From Planctomycetota bacterium (GTDB lineage: Bacteria; Planctomycetota; JADGBV01): a stretch of 35,410 nt of DNA. Positions 1 through 8,800 of the stretch are shown in pieces. The first letter of the stretch is position 1. Every line of letters starts with the position of its first letter. The stretch spans positions 1-35,410 of the forward strand of contig JADGBV010000004.1 of assembly GCA_015231345.1 (NCBI GenBank). Direction: 5' to 3'. The translations under genes were made by a program, and so were the position numbers. The notes under the pieces are model-generated. The model was not told the origin of the DNA, searched no databases, and worked only from the letters and a program-made list of their open reading frames with translations.

Positions 1-1625
1 AGCAACTTCGCCGCGAAGTTCTTGAAAATCAAGAAGCTTTAGTTGAAAGAACGCGAGAAGCCGAAGATGCTTCTAGAGCTAAAACTGACTTCCTTTCCAC
101 GATGAGTCACGAGTTACGCACACCTATGAATGGTGTCATAGGTATTTCTCAGTTATTAGCTGAAACTCAACTTAATCCGGAGCAATTGGATTATGTAAAA
201 ACAATCTCACAATCAGGGGAGTCTCTGTTAACTATTATAAGTGATATACTCGATTTCTCAAAGATCGAAGCCGGCAGAATGGTATTGGAGGAAATCCCTT
301 TTAGTTTAGAAGATGTACTTACGAATGTAATAAACTTCTTTTCAGCTTCAATGCAGAGTCGTGAAGGACTGGAGTTGGTTTCCTACTATTCATCAAACTT
401 AACAAGGCCTTTGATCGGTGATTCTGGTCGTTTAAGACAAGTATTAACGAATTTACTTGGCAATGCTTTAAAGTTTACACAAACGGGCAGCGTATCAGTT
501 CATACGATGTTAGTTAATGAGGACGATGTAGGGTGTACCTTTCGTATAGAGGTGAGGGATACGGGTATTGGAATTTCTGAATTGAAACAAAAAGAGCTTT
601 TTAATGATTTTAATCAATTGGATTCATCTATGACAAGGCGCTTTGGTGGAACAGGCTTGGGCCTTGCCATTAGCAAACGTTTGGTGACTTTAATGGGGGG
701 TAAAATTGGCGTTACGAGCATTGAGGAGAAAGGGAGTAATTTTTGGGTGGAAATGAACTTACTTTACGATGTGAAGGCTACAAGAGTAGACGTGTTTGAT
801 TCATCATTTCTGAAAAAGAAACGCATTCTCGTTTGTTCTATATGCGAAGGTTTCCTAGGGGTTTTTCGCTCTTACTTCAGAGATTGGAAGGTTGATTTTG
901 ACAATGTGCATGATGTTACTGAATTAGGCGAAGCCTTGTCATCCCATGACTATGACGCCTTAATTGTAACAGAATGCTTACTTAAGAATAGTTATAAAGA
1001 TGATTTAGGGCAATTATTCAATATTCTCGATAAACTGGAACTACCAAAAATCATGGTTGGTTTTTCTGCATCTGAATTCGAGATTAGTGCTCAAAATCAA
1101 TCATATTTTTACTTAAGGTCCCCATTTACTCGAGTCGTATTTGGAGATATTCTTTATGATGCTTTGAATATGCTAACAAAAAAATCACCATTTCAGCAAG
1201 CTGATAATATTGATATTCCAATTGATATTGTTGAAGAGAATGATCACGACTTAAATATACTTGTCGTTGAAGATAATACTATCAATCAGCGTTTATTAGA
1301 AAAAATTGTCTCTAGAGCAGGCTACCATTGTGAGATAGCCGTGAATGGGGAAGATGGAGTGAGTAGGATTAAGTCTGGTGATTTTCAGCTTGTGTTTATG
1401 GATTTGCAAATGCCTGTAATGGATGGCTATGAAGCTACGAAAGTGATTCGTGAGATGGAGCAGGGGAAGGACTTGCCTATTATTGCTGTCACAGCTAATG
1501 CATTGGTGGAAGATAAAGAAAAATGTTATGAAGTTGGCATGAATGATTATCTTTCAAAGCCTTATAAAAAAGAAGCCATTCTTGAAATGATTGATAAATG
1601 GGCTCATGTAGATGAGAATACCTGA
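1..1625 (+). CDS. Hybrid sensor histidine kinase, C-terminal part (5' end outside window)
   Basis: The frame is open from base 3, so the gene begins before the window; the first visible ATG (102) lies inside the H-box and is not the start. Visible order: an end of coiled linker, a HisKA H-box [13 protein letters not shown] with the phospho-accepting His at bases 108-110, a HATPase_c domain (DTGIGI and GGTGLGLAI boxes), a degenerate receiver-like segment at about 820-1190, and a C-terminal receiver at about 1250-1610. In the last receiver the acidic ED pair, the phospho-Asp in [11 protein letters not shown] (bases 1401-1403), the TAN segment and the SKPY lysine are all present. The family autophosphorylates the His and relays to the receiver Asp. 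The sensor domain is not visible, so the signal is unknown. The middle receiver-like segment has no Asp where the acceptor should be. No convincing terminator follows the stop. Confidence 0.93.
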   Translation, partial: QLRREVLENQEALVERTREAEDASRAKTDFLSTMSHELRTPMNGVIGISQLLAETQLNPEQLDYVKTISQSGESLLTIISDILDFSKIEAGRMVLEEIPFSLEDVLTNVINFFSASMQSREGLELVSYYSSNLTRPLIGDSGRLRQVLTNLLGNALKFTQTGSVSVHTMLVNEDDVGCTFRIEVRDTGIGISELKQKELFNDFNQLDSSMTRRFGGTGLGLAISKRLVTLMGGKIGVTSIEEKGSNFWVEMNLLYDVKATRVDVFDSSFLKKKRILVCSICEGFLGVFRSYFRDWKVDFDNVHDVTELGEALSSHDYDALIVTECLLKNSYKDDLGQLFNILDKLELPKIMVGFSASEFEISAQNQSYFYLRSPFTRVVFGDILYDALNMLTKKSPFQQADNIDIPIDIVEENDHDLNILVVEDNTINQRLLEKIVSRAGYHCEIAVNGEDGVSRIKSGDFQLVFMDLQMPVMDGYEATKVIREMEQGKDLPIIAVTANALVEDKEKCYEVGMNDYLSKPYKKEAILEMIDKWAHVDENT

Positions 1626-1644
1626 ATCCAGATGATTACATGAA

Positions 1645-1762
1645 TTGGTTAAAAAAACCAAAATATACTTAATTAAACAATGTAACCAGAATATTTTTCT
1701 TTAAATTGGTGAAAAAAACCAAATCGATAATTTCTCTATTAAATATTGGTGAAATAAACCAA
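1645..1762 (+). repeat. Three copies of interrupted palindrome TTGGT-N7-ACCAA
   Basis: The 17-base units TTGGTTAAAAAAACCAA (1645-1661), TTGGTGAAAAAAACCAA (1706-1722) and TTGGTGAAATAAACCAA (1746-1762) share identical arms and an A-rich centre. Their starts are 61 and 40 bases apart, close to six and four helical turns, so they would sit on about the same DNA face. They lie 85-200 bases upstream of a sigma-54-like promoter for pspA, where enhancer-binding proteins normally bind. I infer operator or enhancer sites. They could also form weak RNA hairpins, but the stems are short and no U-tract follows, so terminators are unlikely. The rest of this 278-base gap is AT-rich and holds no convincing gene. 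Confidence 0.75.
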
Positions 1763-1846
1763 TTTTTATTCTTGGACTATAGCTGTGATCATCTTAAAAG
1801 AATAATGAATACCATATGTTGTTGAAATATATATATTTATGTGATT

Positions 1847-1862
1847 CGGCACGCAACTTACT
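1847..1862 (+). promoter_or_regulatory. Candidate sigma-54 promoter for pspA
   Basis: CGGCACG-CAAC-TTACT matches the sigma-54 consensus TGGCACG-N4-TTGCW at 10 of 12 defined positions. The GG (1848-1849) and the -12 dinucleotide (1860-1861) have exactly the canonical 10-base spacing. The weak point is AC instead of GC at -12, normally a highly conserved position. Transcription would start near 1872 and give a leader of about 30 bases before the pspA ATG. Sigma-54 control of pspA through an enhancer-binding protein (PspF) is established in enterobacteria. No PspF-like gene is visible here. Confidence 0.45.
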
Positions 1863-1903
1863 ATATAAAATTCATCAATTAAACTTACTGGAGAATACAA
1901 ATA

Positions 1904-2596
1904 ATGGGAATATTTAGTCGTATCGGAAACATAATGACTGCTGGTGTTAACGACATTCTGGATAAGGCAGAAGACCCTGAAAAAATGGTCAATCAAATGA
2001 TCCGAAACATGGAGAATTCTGTTACTGAACTAGAAGAAAGTACGGCTTCAGCCTTGGCTGCAGCCAAGTTAGCCATGAGAAAATATGATAAAGCTGTGCA
2101 AGAGAAAGGTGAATGGCAAACTCGTGCTGAGCAAGCTTTGGCCAGTGGCAACGAAGACTTAGCTAGAAAAGCTTTGATGAAAAAGAATAGCATCGAGAAA
2201 AATGTGAGTATCTTTGAAAAGCAAGCTGCCGATGCTAATAAATTAGCCAATCGAATGAAAGAAGAATATCAGACGGTTAAAGAGCAATTGGCAGAGGCTA
2301 GAGATAAAGCTGGTCACTTAATCAATCAGAAAAAAGCAGCCGAAAGCCGTAAGAAAATCAACGAAGATAGCAATAAATTCAATTCATCACTCAACTCAGT
2401 TAAAGGAGCTTTTTCAACCATGAATAATGCAGATGAAATGTTTGCCAAAATGGAAGAGAAGATTGATAAAGATCTTGTTGCGATCGAAGCTCGTGAAGAA
2501 TTACAAGAAGATAGCATTGAGAAAGAGTTTGCTGAATTGACCAAGAAAACAGCAATCGACGACGAACTTGAAGCTCTTAAAGCTAAAGTTAAGTAA
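1904..2596 (+). CDS. pspA: Phage shock protein A (PspA/IM30 family)
   Basis: This 230-residue protein has the usual PspA length and layout. It has an N-terminal amphipathic helix (MGIFSRIGNIMTAGVNDIL), the family signature DPEKMVNQMIRNME at residues 24-37, then long charged coiled-coil helices including EWQTRAEQAL and GNEDLARKAL (about 70-91), and a C-terminal helical region. PspA/IM30 proteins are bacterial ESCRT-III relatives that bind the inner face of the cytoplasmic membrane and polymerise on stressed bilayers. The start is supported by GGAG at 1890-1893, ten bases before the ATG. It is first of a two-gene unit with a diverged PspA-like gene 14 bases downstream, and a strong terminator closes the unit. 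The upstream repeats and sigma-54-like promoter suggest stress-induced expression. Confidence 0.96.
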   Translation: MGIFSRIGNIMTAGVNDILDKAEDPEKMVNQMIRNMENSVTELEESTASALAAAKLAMRKYDKAVQEKGEWQTRAEQALASGNEDLARKALMKKNSIEKNVSIFEKQAADANKLANRMKEEYQTVKEQLAEARDKAGHLINQKKAAESRKKINEDSNKFNSSLNSVKGAFSTMNNADEMFAKMEEKIDKDLVAIEAREELQEDSIEKEFAELTKKTAIDDELEALKAKVK

Positions 2597-2609
2597 GCCC
2601 GGAGCGGGC
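2597..2609 (+). promoter_or_regulatory. GC hairpin between pspA and its partner, with the SD in the loop
   Basis: GCCCG-GAG-CGGGC is a perfect five-pair, all-GC stem with a three-base loop. It fills the space between the pspA stop (2594-2596) and the next ATG (2611). The Shine-Dalgarno GGAG (2601-2604) forms the loop plus the adjoining stem base. In AT-rich DNA this is conspicuous. A ribosome finishing pspA would melt it, so I infer translational coupling or damping of the second gene. Confidence 0.6.
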
Positions 2610-2610
2610 C

Positions 2611-3096
2611 ATGAACTACGCTAAACAAGCATTTCAACTTGTAAGATCTGAGTGTAAAAGACACAAAGAAGCTAATATTCCAGAATATTTAATGGAAGTT
2701 AGGATTCGAGAGATCGACCAATTTTTGGTTGATGGTAGAAGGCAAATTCGTACATGGAGGAAAGAAGCGGAGCGGAGTGTTCATCACAAGAAGGTCATTG
2801 AGGGAAAGGTTACTATGTGGCTGGGTAATGAAGAATTAGCCATAAATAAAGATCGAGATGACCTCATTGAAAAAGCTAGAAGCGTTCTAAAAGAATATAA
2901 GTCAGAACTTGAAAAAATTAAATTAGAATGTGAAGCTTACGAGGAGTTTATTAGTTTGTTCTCTAAAGATCTAGAGGACTTAGAAAACGTCGCACAGATA
3001 AAGAGAGATCAATTACAGCAAAGTCAAAGCCAGTCATCTTCTGATAGACAATCGACCGATGCCTTTGACCCATCAGATTTGATGAAAGATTTATAA
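2611..3096 (+). CDS. Diverged, shortened PspA-like protein (pspA operon partner)
   Basis: A 161-residue, highly charged, helical protein without signal peptide or membrane segment. It aligns by eye with the PspA encoded just upstream with a constant one-residue offset and no gaps. IPEYLMEVRIREID (23-36) lies over DPEKMVNQMIRNME, W70 over W71, and DRDDLIEKA (81-89) over GNEDLARKA. Identity is low, but the landmarks hold over about 70 residues. It lacks the PspA amphipathic first helix and the C-terminal third. The tail is Gln/Ser-rich and ends in an acidic segment. I infer a paralogue that could co-assemble with, cap or regulate PspA polymers. Another reading is a generic coiled-coil protein of convergent composition. 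The GGAG site six bases upstream supports the start. Confidence 0.8.
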   Translation: MNYAKQAFQLVRSECKRHKEANIPEYLMEVRIREIDQFLVDGRRQIRTWRKEAERSVHHKKVIEGKVTMWLGNEELAINKDRDDLIEKARSVLKEYKSELEKIKLECEAYEEFISLFSKDLEDLENVAQIKRDQLQQSQSQSSSDRQSTDAFDPSDLMKDL

Positions 3097-3105
3097 TGAT
3101 TATTG

Positions 3106-3142
3106 GCCTTCAGTGTTAATCACTGAAGGCTATTTTATTATT
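3106..3142 (+). terminator. Rho-independent terminator of the pspA unit
   Basis: GCCTTCAGTG (3106-3115), loop TTAAT, CACTGAAGGC (3121-3130) make a perfect ten-pair stem, followed by the T-rich tail TATTTTATTATT. It starts ten bases after the stop of the PspA-like gene. The opposite side is AT-rich but lacks a good T-run, so it may serve the convergent mod operon only weakly. Confidence 0.85.
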
Positions 3143-3185
3143 GATCATTTACTCAGGTTGCACTCAAATAATAAATACATAATTA

Positions 3186-4253
3186 TTAGGATAGCAAGGT
3201 GATACTTTTGATATCAGCGTAGACTTCCATGCCTTCTGATAATTTGAGATTATCAACAGACTTATGAGTGATTCGCGCTAGAAAGGGCATCTCATCAACT
3301 ATTAATTTAACTGTACAGTAAGTCTTGTTGTCACTAATTATATGATCAATTTTGGCTGGAAAACTATTCAGAATGCTTGTGTCATGAGATTCTTTTAAAC
3401 TAATGCTCACATTACGGGCGGGGATTCTGACCCTAATGGTGTTGCCAATAGGAATCTCTTTTAATGATGTATATAAAAGGACGCTACCAGCCTGGAGGAT
3501 AGATAAATTGTATTTAGTATCATGCTCTTTAACTTTGGCTTGGATTAAGGACTCTGCTTCATTATTATGTGAAATGGATAAATCTAAGCGTGTCAGCATA
3601 TCATTAATAGAACCAGAGGATGTTACTTTGCCATTTTCTAGCAATACGAGATGATCTGCTAATCTTGCGACCTCGTCGGGGGAGTGGCTAACGTACACAA
3701 TAGGTATATCTAGCTCGGTATGCAAAGACTCCAAGTAAGGCAATATATCTTTCTTCTTTTTTAGGTCCAAGGCAGCCAAGGGCTCATCCATTAAAAGCAT
3801 TTGTGGACTCACAGCTAAAGCTCTCGCTATGGCGACTCTTTGTCTTTCACCACCAGATAACTGGTTAGGTTTACGGTCCAGTAAACTCTCTATGCCTAGG
3901 AGATCAATGACTCGTGTCATGGAAACTTTTCTGTCTTTGGTATTTGTACGTTTTAATCCATAAAGTAAATTTGCTCTTGCACTGAGGTGAGGGAATAAAC
4001 TTGCTTCTTGAAAGACATAGCCAAGAGACCTTTTGTGGGGAGGAGTGAACTTTTTACCCTCTTGCCATACTTTATCGCCAATTTTAAGAGTGCATTTGGG
4101 GTGAAAGTCCAAACCTGCCATGGCTCTTAATAAGGTCGTTTTTCCACAGCCTGATGGCCCAAATATTGCCGTTACTCCTCGAGATGGGATACTGAAATCA
4201 ACATCCAAGGTGAAGTCATCTCTGCGAATAAAAAACTTAGCTTCTATGGTCAT
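3186..4253 (-). CDS. modC: Molybdate ABC transporter ATP-binding protein
   Basis: A 355-residue ABC ATPase. Walker A GPSGCGKTT is at residues 32-40, the Q-loop lies in GYVFQEASLFPHLS, the signature is LSGGERQRVAIARA, Walker B is LLMDEPLAALD, and the switch His is in VYVSHSPDEV. A C-terminal TOBE/Mop region (about 290-355) is the part that binds oxyanions and distinguishes ModC from general ABC ATPases. It powers import of molybdate (or tungstate) through ModB. Its ATG shares one base with the modB stop (TAATG), indicating translational coupling. It is the last gene of modA-modB-modC and converges on the pspA unit. Length matches the family. Confidence 0.95.
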   Translation of the reverse strand: MTIEAKFFIRRDDFTLDVDFSIPSRGVTAIFGPSGCGKTTLLRAMAGLDFHPKCTLKIGDKVWQEGKKFTPPHKRSLGYVFQEASLFPHLSARANLLYGLKRTNTKDRKVSMTRVIDLLGIESLLDRKPNQLSGGERQRVAIARALAVSPQMLLMDEPLAALDLKKKKDILPYLESLHTELDIPIVYVSHSPDEVARLADHLVLLENGKVTSSGSINDMLTRLDLSISHNNEAESLIQAKVKEHDTKYNLSILQAGSVLLYTSLKEIPIGNTIRVRIPARNVSISLKESHDTSILNSFPAKIDHIISDNKTYCTVKLIVDEMPFLARITHKSVDNLKLSEGMEVYADIKSITLLS

Positions 4254-4927
4254 TATAATTTCTTAAAGCGACGATTAATGCCATAGACAATGACTAGCAT
4301 AATAAAAGACATTAGCACTAAACCACCCGAGAGCCAGTGAGCCTGTTCATATTCTAAGCTTTCAACATGATCGTAGATGGCGATTGAAATCACCTGTGTC
4401 TTCCCGGGGATATTACCTCCAAGCATGAGAACAACGCCAAATTCACCAATGGTATGAGCAAATCCTAAGACGATAGCCGATAAAAAACCTGGTAAGGCAA
4501 GAGGTACAGCCACAGTGAAAAAACGGTCTATAGGAGAGGCACCAAGTGTTGCAGCAACCTCCATGGGACGGGAACCAACTGCGATAAAAGCATTTTGTAA
4601 GGGTTGCACCACAAATGGGAGTGAGTAAATAACAGAACCAATAATAAGCCCCGTAAAAGAAAATGCGAGGGAATGACCAAAAAAGTAAGTGGTCATTTTG
4701 CCTATGGGCCCATACGGCCCCAAAGATATTAATAAATAGAAGCCTAAAACAGTTGGTGGAAGGATTAGTGGTAAAGCAACGAGGGATTCAATAAGAAATT
4801 TATACTTCCAGGTCGACCTAGCTAACCACCAAGCTAGAGGTGTGCCTAATATCAATAAAATAAGAACAGTATAGGCTGCTAATTGCAGAGTGATGGAAAG
4901 AGCATTTAAATCTTCAGCACCAATCAT
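4253..4927 (-). CDS. modB: Molybdate ABC transporter permease
   Basis: A 224-residue integral membrane protein with about five hydrophobic spans, the usual ModB size. The cytoplasmic EAA loop that docks onto the ATPase is seen in EVAATLGASPIDRFFTVAVP. The first span region (LQLAAYTVLILLILGTPLAW) and PLILPPTVLGFYLL are typical of ModB. It forms the homodimeric channel for molybdate delivered by ModA. The start codon overlaps the modA stop by four bases (ATGA) and the stop overlaps the modC start, so all three subunits should be made together. Confidence 0.95.
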   Translation of the reverse strand: MIGAEDLNALSITLQLAAYTVLILLILGTPLAWWLARSTWKYKFLIESLVALPLILPPTVLGFYLLISLGPYGPIGKMTTYFFGHSLAFSFTGLIIGSVIYSLPFVVQPLQNAFIAVGSRPMEVAATLGASPIDRFFTVAVPLALPGFLSAIVLGFAHTIGEFGVVLMLGGNIPGKTQVISIAIYDHVESLEYEQAHWLSGGLVLMSFIMLVIVYGINRRFKKL

Positions 4928-5682
4928 TTGCTCGTATCATACCCGTAAGCTTTAATAATGGCTTTACCTTCTTTGCTTTGCAGAAACTTGAGGAAATCTC
5001 GACCAAGAGGTGAGTCTTTCAGCAAGACAGCCTGCTGCTCTATGGGGGTATATAATTCTTGAGGAACAAGCCAATAAGAGCCTGGTTGTGTGCAAGCACA
5101 GGTGTTAATTTGAGACAAAGCTATAAAGCCTAGTTTAGCATTGCCACTTTTGACAAATTGGAAAGTTTGACCAATATTTTCTCCTCTGACAAAAAAGGGC
5201 TTTAGTTCATTCCATAAGCCCATTTTTGTTAAAGTTTCTTCTGCAGCAGTGCCATAAGGTGCTAATTTCGGGTTCGCAATGGCCAAATGTCGGAAGTCTT
5301 TCTTTTTTAAAATGGCTCCATTTTTATCAACATAATTACCCTCAAGGCTCCATAAAGCAAGTTTTCCCTTAGCGTATGTGAAGCGAGTTCCTTTAATGAT
5401 GTGGCCTTCTTTTTCAAGCAAGAGAGGCCTGGCCTTGTCTGCTGCTAAAAAAATATCAAATGGCGCTCCATTGCGAATTTGGGCATAATGTTTGCCCGTG
5501 GAGCCTGAACTTACCAGAACTTTTTTATGATTTTTAAGAGAGTATTTGCGTATTAGAGCTTCTAGAGCGATAGAAAAGTTACTCGCTGCAGCTATTCTGA
5601 TTTCATCGGCATGACTGGATGGGCAAGTTAAAAATAGGCTGTATGCTATTAAAAACACTATTAAGCTAAGTTGTTTTCTCAT
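4924..5682 (-). CDS. modA: Molybdate-binding periplasmic protein
   Basis: A type II periplasmic binding protein of about 250 residues. I use the ATG at 5682, where the product begins MRKQLSLIVFLIAYSLF, a clean signal peptide probably cleaved after SSHA. A TTG at 5703 would add seven residues; neither start has a clear Shine-Dalgarno. The mature N-terminus IRIAAASNFSIALEAL and the SSGSTGKHYAQI and GAPFDIFLAADKARP segments are ModA hallmarks whose Ser, Ala and backbone atoms coordinate the oxyanion. IANPKLAPYGTAAEETL is also typical. One oddity is a CAC triplet (INTCACTQPGSYW) in a loop that is usually Cys-free. It is first of the mod operon. No ModE-type regulator gene or obvious ModE box is visible. 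Confidence 0.93.
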   Translation of the reverse strand: MRKQLSLIVFLIAYSLFLTCPSSHADEIRIAAASNFSIALEALIRKYSLKNHKKVLVSSGSTGKHYAQIRNGAPFDIFLAADKARPLLLEKEGHIIKGTRFTYAKGKLALWSLEGNYVDKNGAILKKKDFRHLAIANPKLAPYGTAAEETLTKMGLWNELKPFFVRGENIGQTFQFVKSGNAKLGFIALSQINTCACTQPGSYWLVPQELYTPIEQQAVLLKDSPLGRDFLKFLQSKEGKAIIKAYGYDTSK

Positions 5683-5703
5683 AAAGTGACCATTCAGACT
5701 CAA

Positions 5704-5839
5704 AAGAATAAGCTCTTGCCTGCCTTTGATAATTTTATAAACTCCTGCTAATTCACAATTAGTGGTGGATTTCTTTTTTGTAGACTCTAAGAAAAGCCTT
5801 GCTTAGCTCGAAAAAAAAGGATCTATTGCTTCCATCTCA
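5704..5839 (-). promoter_or_regulatory. Intergenic region between the metal pump operon and modA
   Basis: Read on the minus strand, the RND pump stop is followed by a run of eight T and then a weak AAGC/GCTT hairpin with a T-rich tail, which could end the pump transcript. Nearer modA is the palindrome CTAATTGTGAATTAG (plus-strand 5748-5762, six-base arms, three-base centre), a possible operator. I do not see a canonical ModE box or molybdenum-cofactor riboswitch. The promoter is not identifiable with confidence. Confidence 0.35.
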
Positions 5840-8800
5840 TCAGATTTCCTTTTGAATAGGAGTAAAAAAAGATTCTTCGGGATTTTGCTGCTCATCTTGA
5901 TGATTTAAGTTTATGGCATTTTTTCCAAAAACATAAAATAAAGCAGGGCGAACGATAAAATCCAGTAAAGTACTGGAGATGAGTCCACCTATAATAACTG
6001 TCGCTACGGGGTAAAGGATTTCTTTGCCTGGTTCCCCTGGTGATAATGCTAAGGGAATAAGAGCAATGCCACTTGTGAGAGCTGTCATCATTACGGGGAC
6101 CATTCTTTCCTGACCAGCTTTAATAATCAGCTCGACAGAGAAAGGCATCTTTTCAACCTTCAATAAGTAAATGTAGTGATCTATTAGCAAAATTGCATTT
6201 CTTGAAGCGATGCCTCCTAATGAAATGAGACCAACAAGACTTGCCACAGAAAGAACCTGCTCGCTGAGATAAATATAAATCACGGCACCGATAAAAGACA
6301 TGGGAATGCTAGCTAGCACTTGGAAACTAAGATTTAAGGATTTAAAGTGAAGGTAGAGAATCATCACCATACAAGCTACTGAAAGTAAACTCAAAAGCAG
6401 TATTTTTTTTGTCGCTGCTTGTTGGGCTTCAAACTGGCCGCTAATATGGATAGAATATCCAGTTAAGTCATTGAGTTTTTCTTTAAGAGGTAGGAGAGAT
6501 TTTTCTATATCAGAGACAACTTCCCCTAATGACCGGCCTTGAATGTTATTTTGTACAACAATGCGCCGACTCATATTTTCGTGTTTAATATTATTGTTCT
6601 CCAAGTTCATGATGACTCTTGCTACATCTTCTAATCTAATTAATGTATCGTCGGGCTTTTTGAGATATAAATTTCGAATATCATTTAATGATTTTCGCTG
6701 ATCTTCTTGCAAACTAAGTGTTATGGGATAACTAAAGCGACCTTGCACAAAACGTGAGATGCGTTCTCCCCCCAAAGAAAGTTCAATTGTTTGGCCGACA
6801 TCATCCACAGATAGACCATGACGTGCAAGCATTTCCCTTTTAGGTTCTATTGAAATATTAGGAATCAAGACTTGTGGTTCAACCATCAGGTCTTTGATTC
6901 CAGGAATATTTTTAATGAGCCCTTCTGTCTCTTGAGCTAGATTTCTCAGCATATTTAGGTCTGGTCCAGAAATCTTGATAGCAACTTGAGCTTTAATCCC
7001 AGACAGCATAGCGCTGAGAAGATGAGCCAATGGTTGGTCCACTGCAAATGCAACACCGGGGAATTCCGCAGAGATTTCAGTACGTATTTCACTTAAAATT
7101 TCGTCTCGGGAACGATCAGAATTATTGTCAAAGGTAATAATCGCTTCACTATTGTTGACACTTTCAGCGTGCTCGTCACCTTCAGCTCGTCCAGTTCGCC
7201 TCGTAACATGCTGCACCCCTGGAATTTGAATCAGTAATTTTTCTAATCGGCGACCGTATTCATTGGATGTTTTTAGGCCAGTTTCAGGCGGTAAAACTAA
7301 ATTGATTTGCACGACTCCTTCATTGAAGGGTGGGAGGAAACTCGTCCCTGTGTTGGCCAAAATATAAAATGCTATGCCTGTTGTTATCAGCAAAGCTGCT
7401 AATATAGGAGTGGACATATTGACGCTAAATCTAATGACGCGTGATGTTACTTTTTTGAGCATCGAAACGACAAAGCTATCATTCTTGTGATTCGACTGAA
7501 TATTATTTGGAAGCAGATAATAAGATAATGCAGGTGTCAGTGTGAGAGATACAATCAACGAAGACCCTACGCTTATAATATATGCATAGCCTATGGGAGT
7601 GAATAGCTGACCTTCCATCCCACTTAGAAAGAAGAGTGGGGTATAAACTATAATAACAAGAAGTGTGCCAATAACAATGGCTTGTCTCACTTCAGAAGAT
7701 GCTTCGTAAATTACAACCAAAGGATGTTTCTTCTGGTCTGAATCCAAGAGGGCATTCTGACGCAAGCGCCTAAATACATTCTCCACATCTACGATAGCAT
7801 CATCAACTAATGCCCCTATAGCAACAGCTAGACCACCTAAGGTCATGGTATTAATCGATATACCGAAAATAGAAAAAATTAATGCCGTCATGGCAATGGA
7901 GATGGGGATGGCTGTAAGTGTTATGAGAGTGACACGCCAATTCATGAGAAAAATAAAGAGGATGATGATGACCATAAGACCTCCATCCCTTACAGCTTCA
8001 AAGACATTATCGATCGCTCGGTGGATAAAATCAGCTTGCCTGAATAAATCAGATATAATCTCGATACCTTCAGGAAGGGCATCATTTAATCGAATCAGGC
8101 TTTTGCTAACATTTTGAGTGAGACTTAAAGTGTCCGCTTCGGGTTGTTTCATAATAACGAGTAAAACACCTGGATGACCATTGATTCCAGACTCTCCCAC
8201 CTTGATGGCAGAAGGGCCAAACTCTATGGCGGCCACATCGCTTATACGAATGGGGCGATGTTTGTTATGACTGACGACAGCTTTTGCCAACTCATCTTTG
8301 TTATTCAGCATCCCTGTAACTGTAATAACTGGAGATTTGGTGCCTAATTCCATAAAACCACCACTGCTATTTTGATTGTTTTCCAGAATAGCATTTTCAA
8401 CATCCTTGATAGTGACTCCATAAGCCCGAAGTTTTAAGGCATCAACTTTAACTTGTAATTGTTTTGTGGAGCTACCTGAAACAATCACCTTAGAAACTCC
8501 AGGGATTGCTAATAAGTCATACTTTAAGCGGTTATCAGCAATGGAACGAATTTCTTCTTGACTCAGATGATCATTTTTACTTCTTAGGCCTATGATCTGA
8601 ATTTGCCCCATTACACTAGAGATGGGAGCCATGATGGGAATAATATTATCTGGTAAGCGATCTTTGGCTAAGACAAGTTTTTCTGCGACTATTTGCCTGT
8701 TTCTGTATATGTCACTTCCCCAAGCGAATTCAACTTTAATCACCGATAAGCCTAGTCCAGATGCTGAACGAACCCTTTCAACACCTGTTGCGCCATTTAA

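Noticed and set aside
1645-1762. CRISPR or terminator reading of the three 17-base repeats
   Set aside because: Units are too short and too few and spacing is uneven (61 and 40) for CRISPR; stems are AT-rich without a T-run, so not terminators.
1766-1996. 76-codon minus-strand frame over the pspA leader
   Set aside because: It overlaps the start of pspA in antisense, has AT-driven composition and no recognisable motif.
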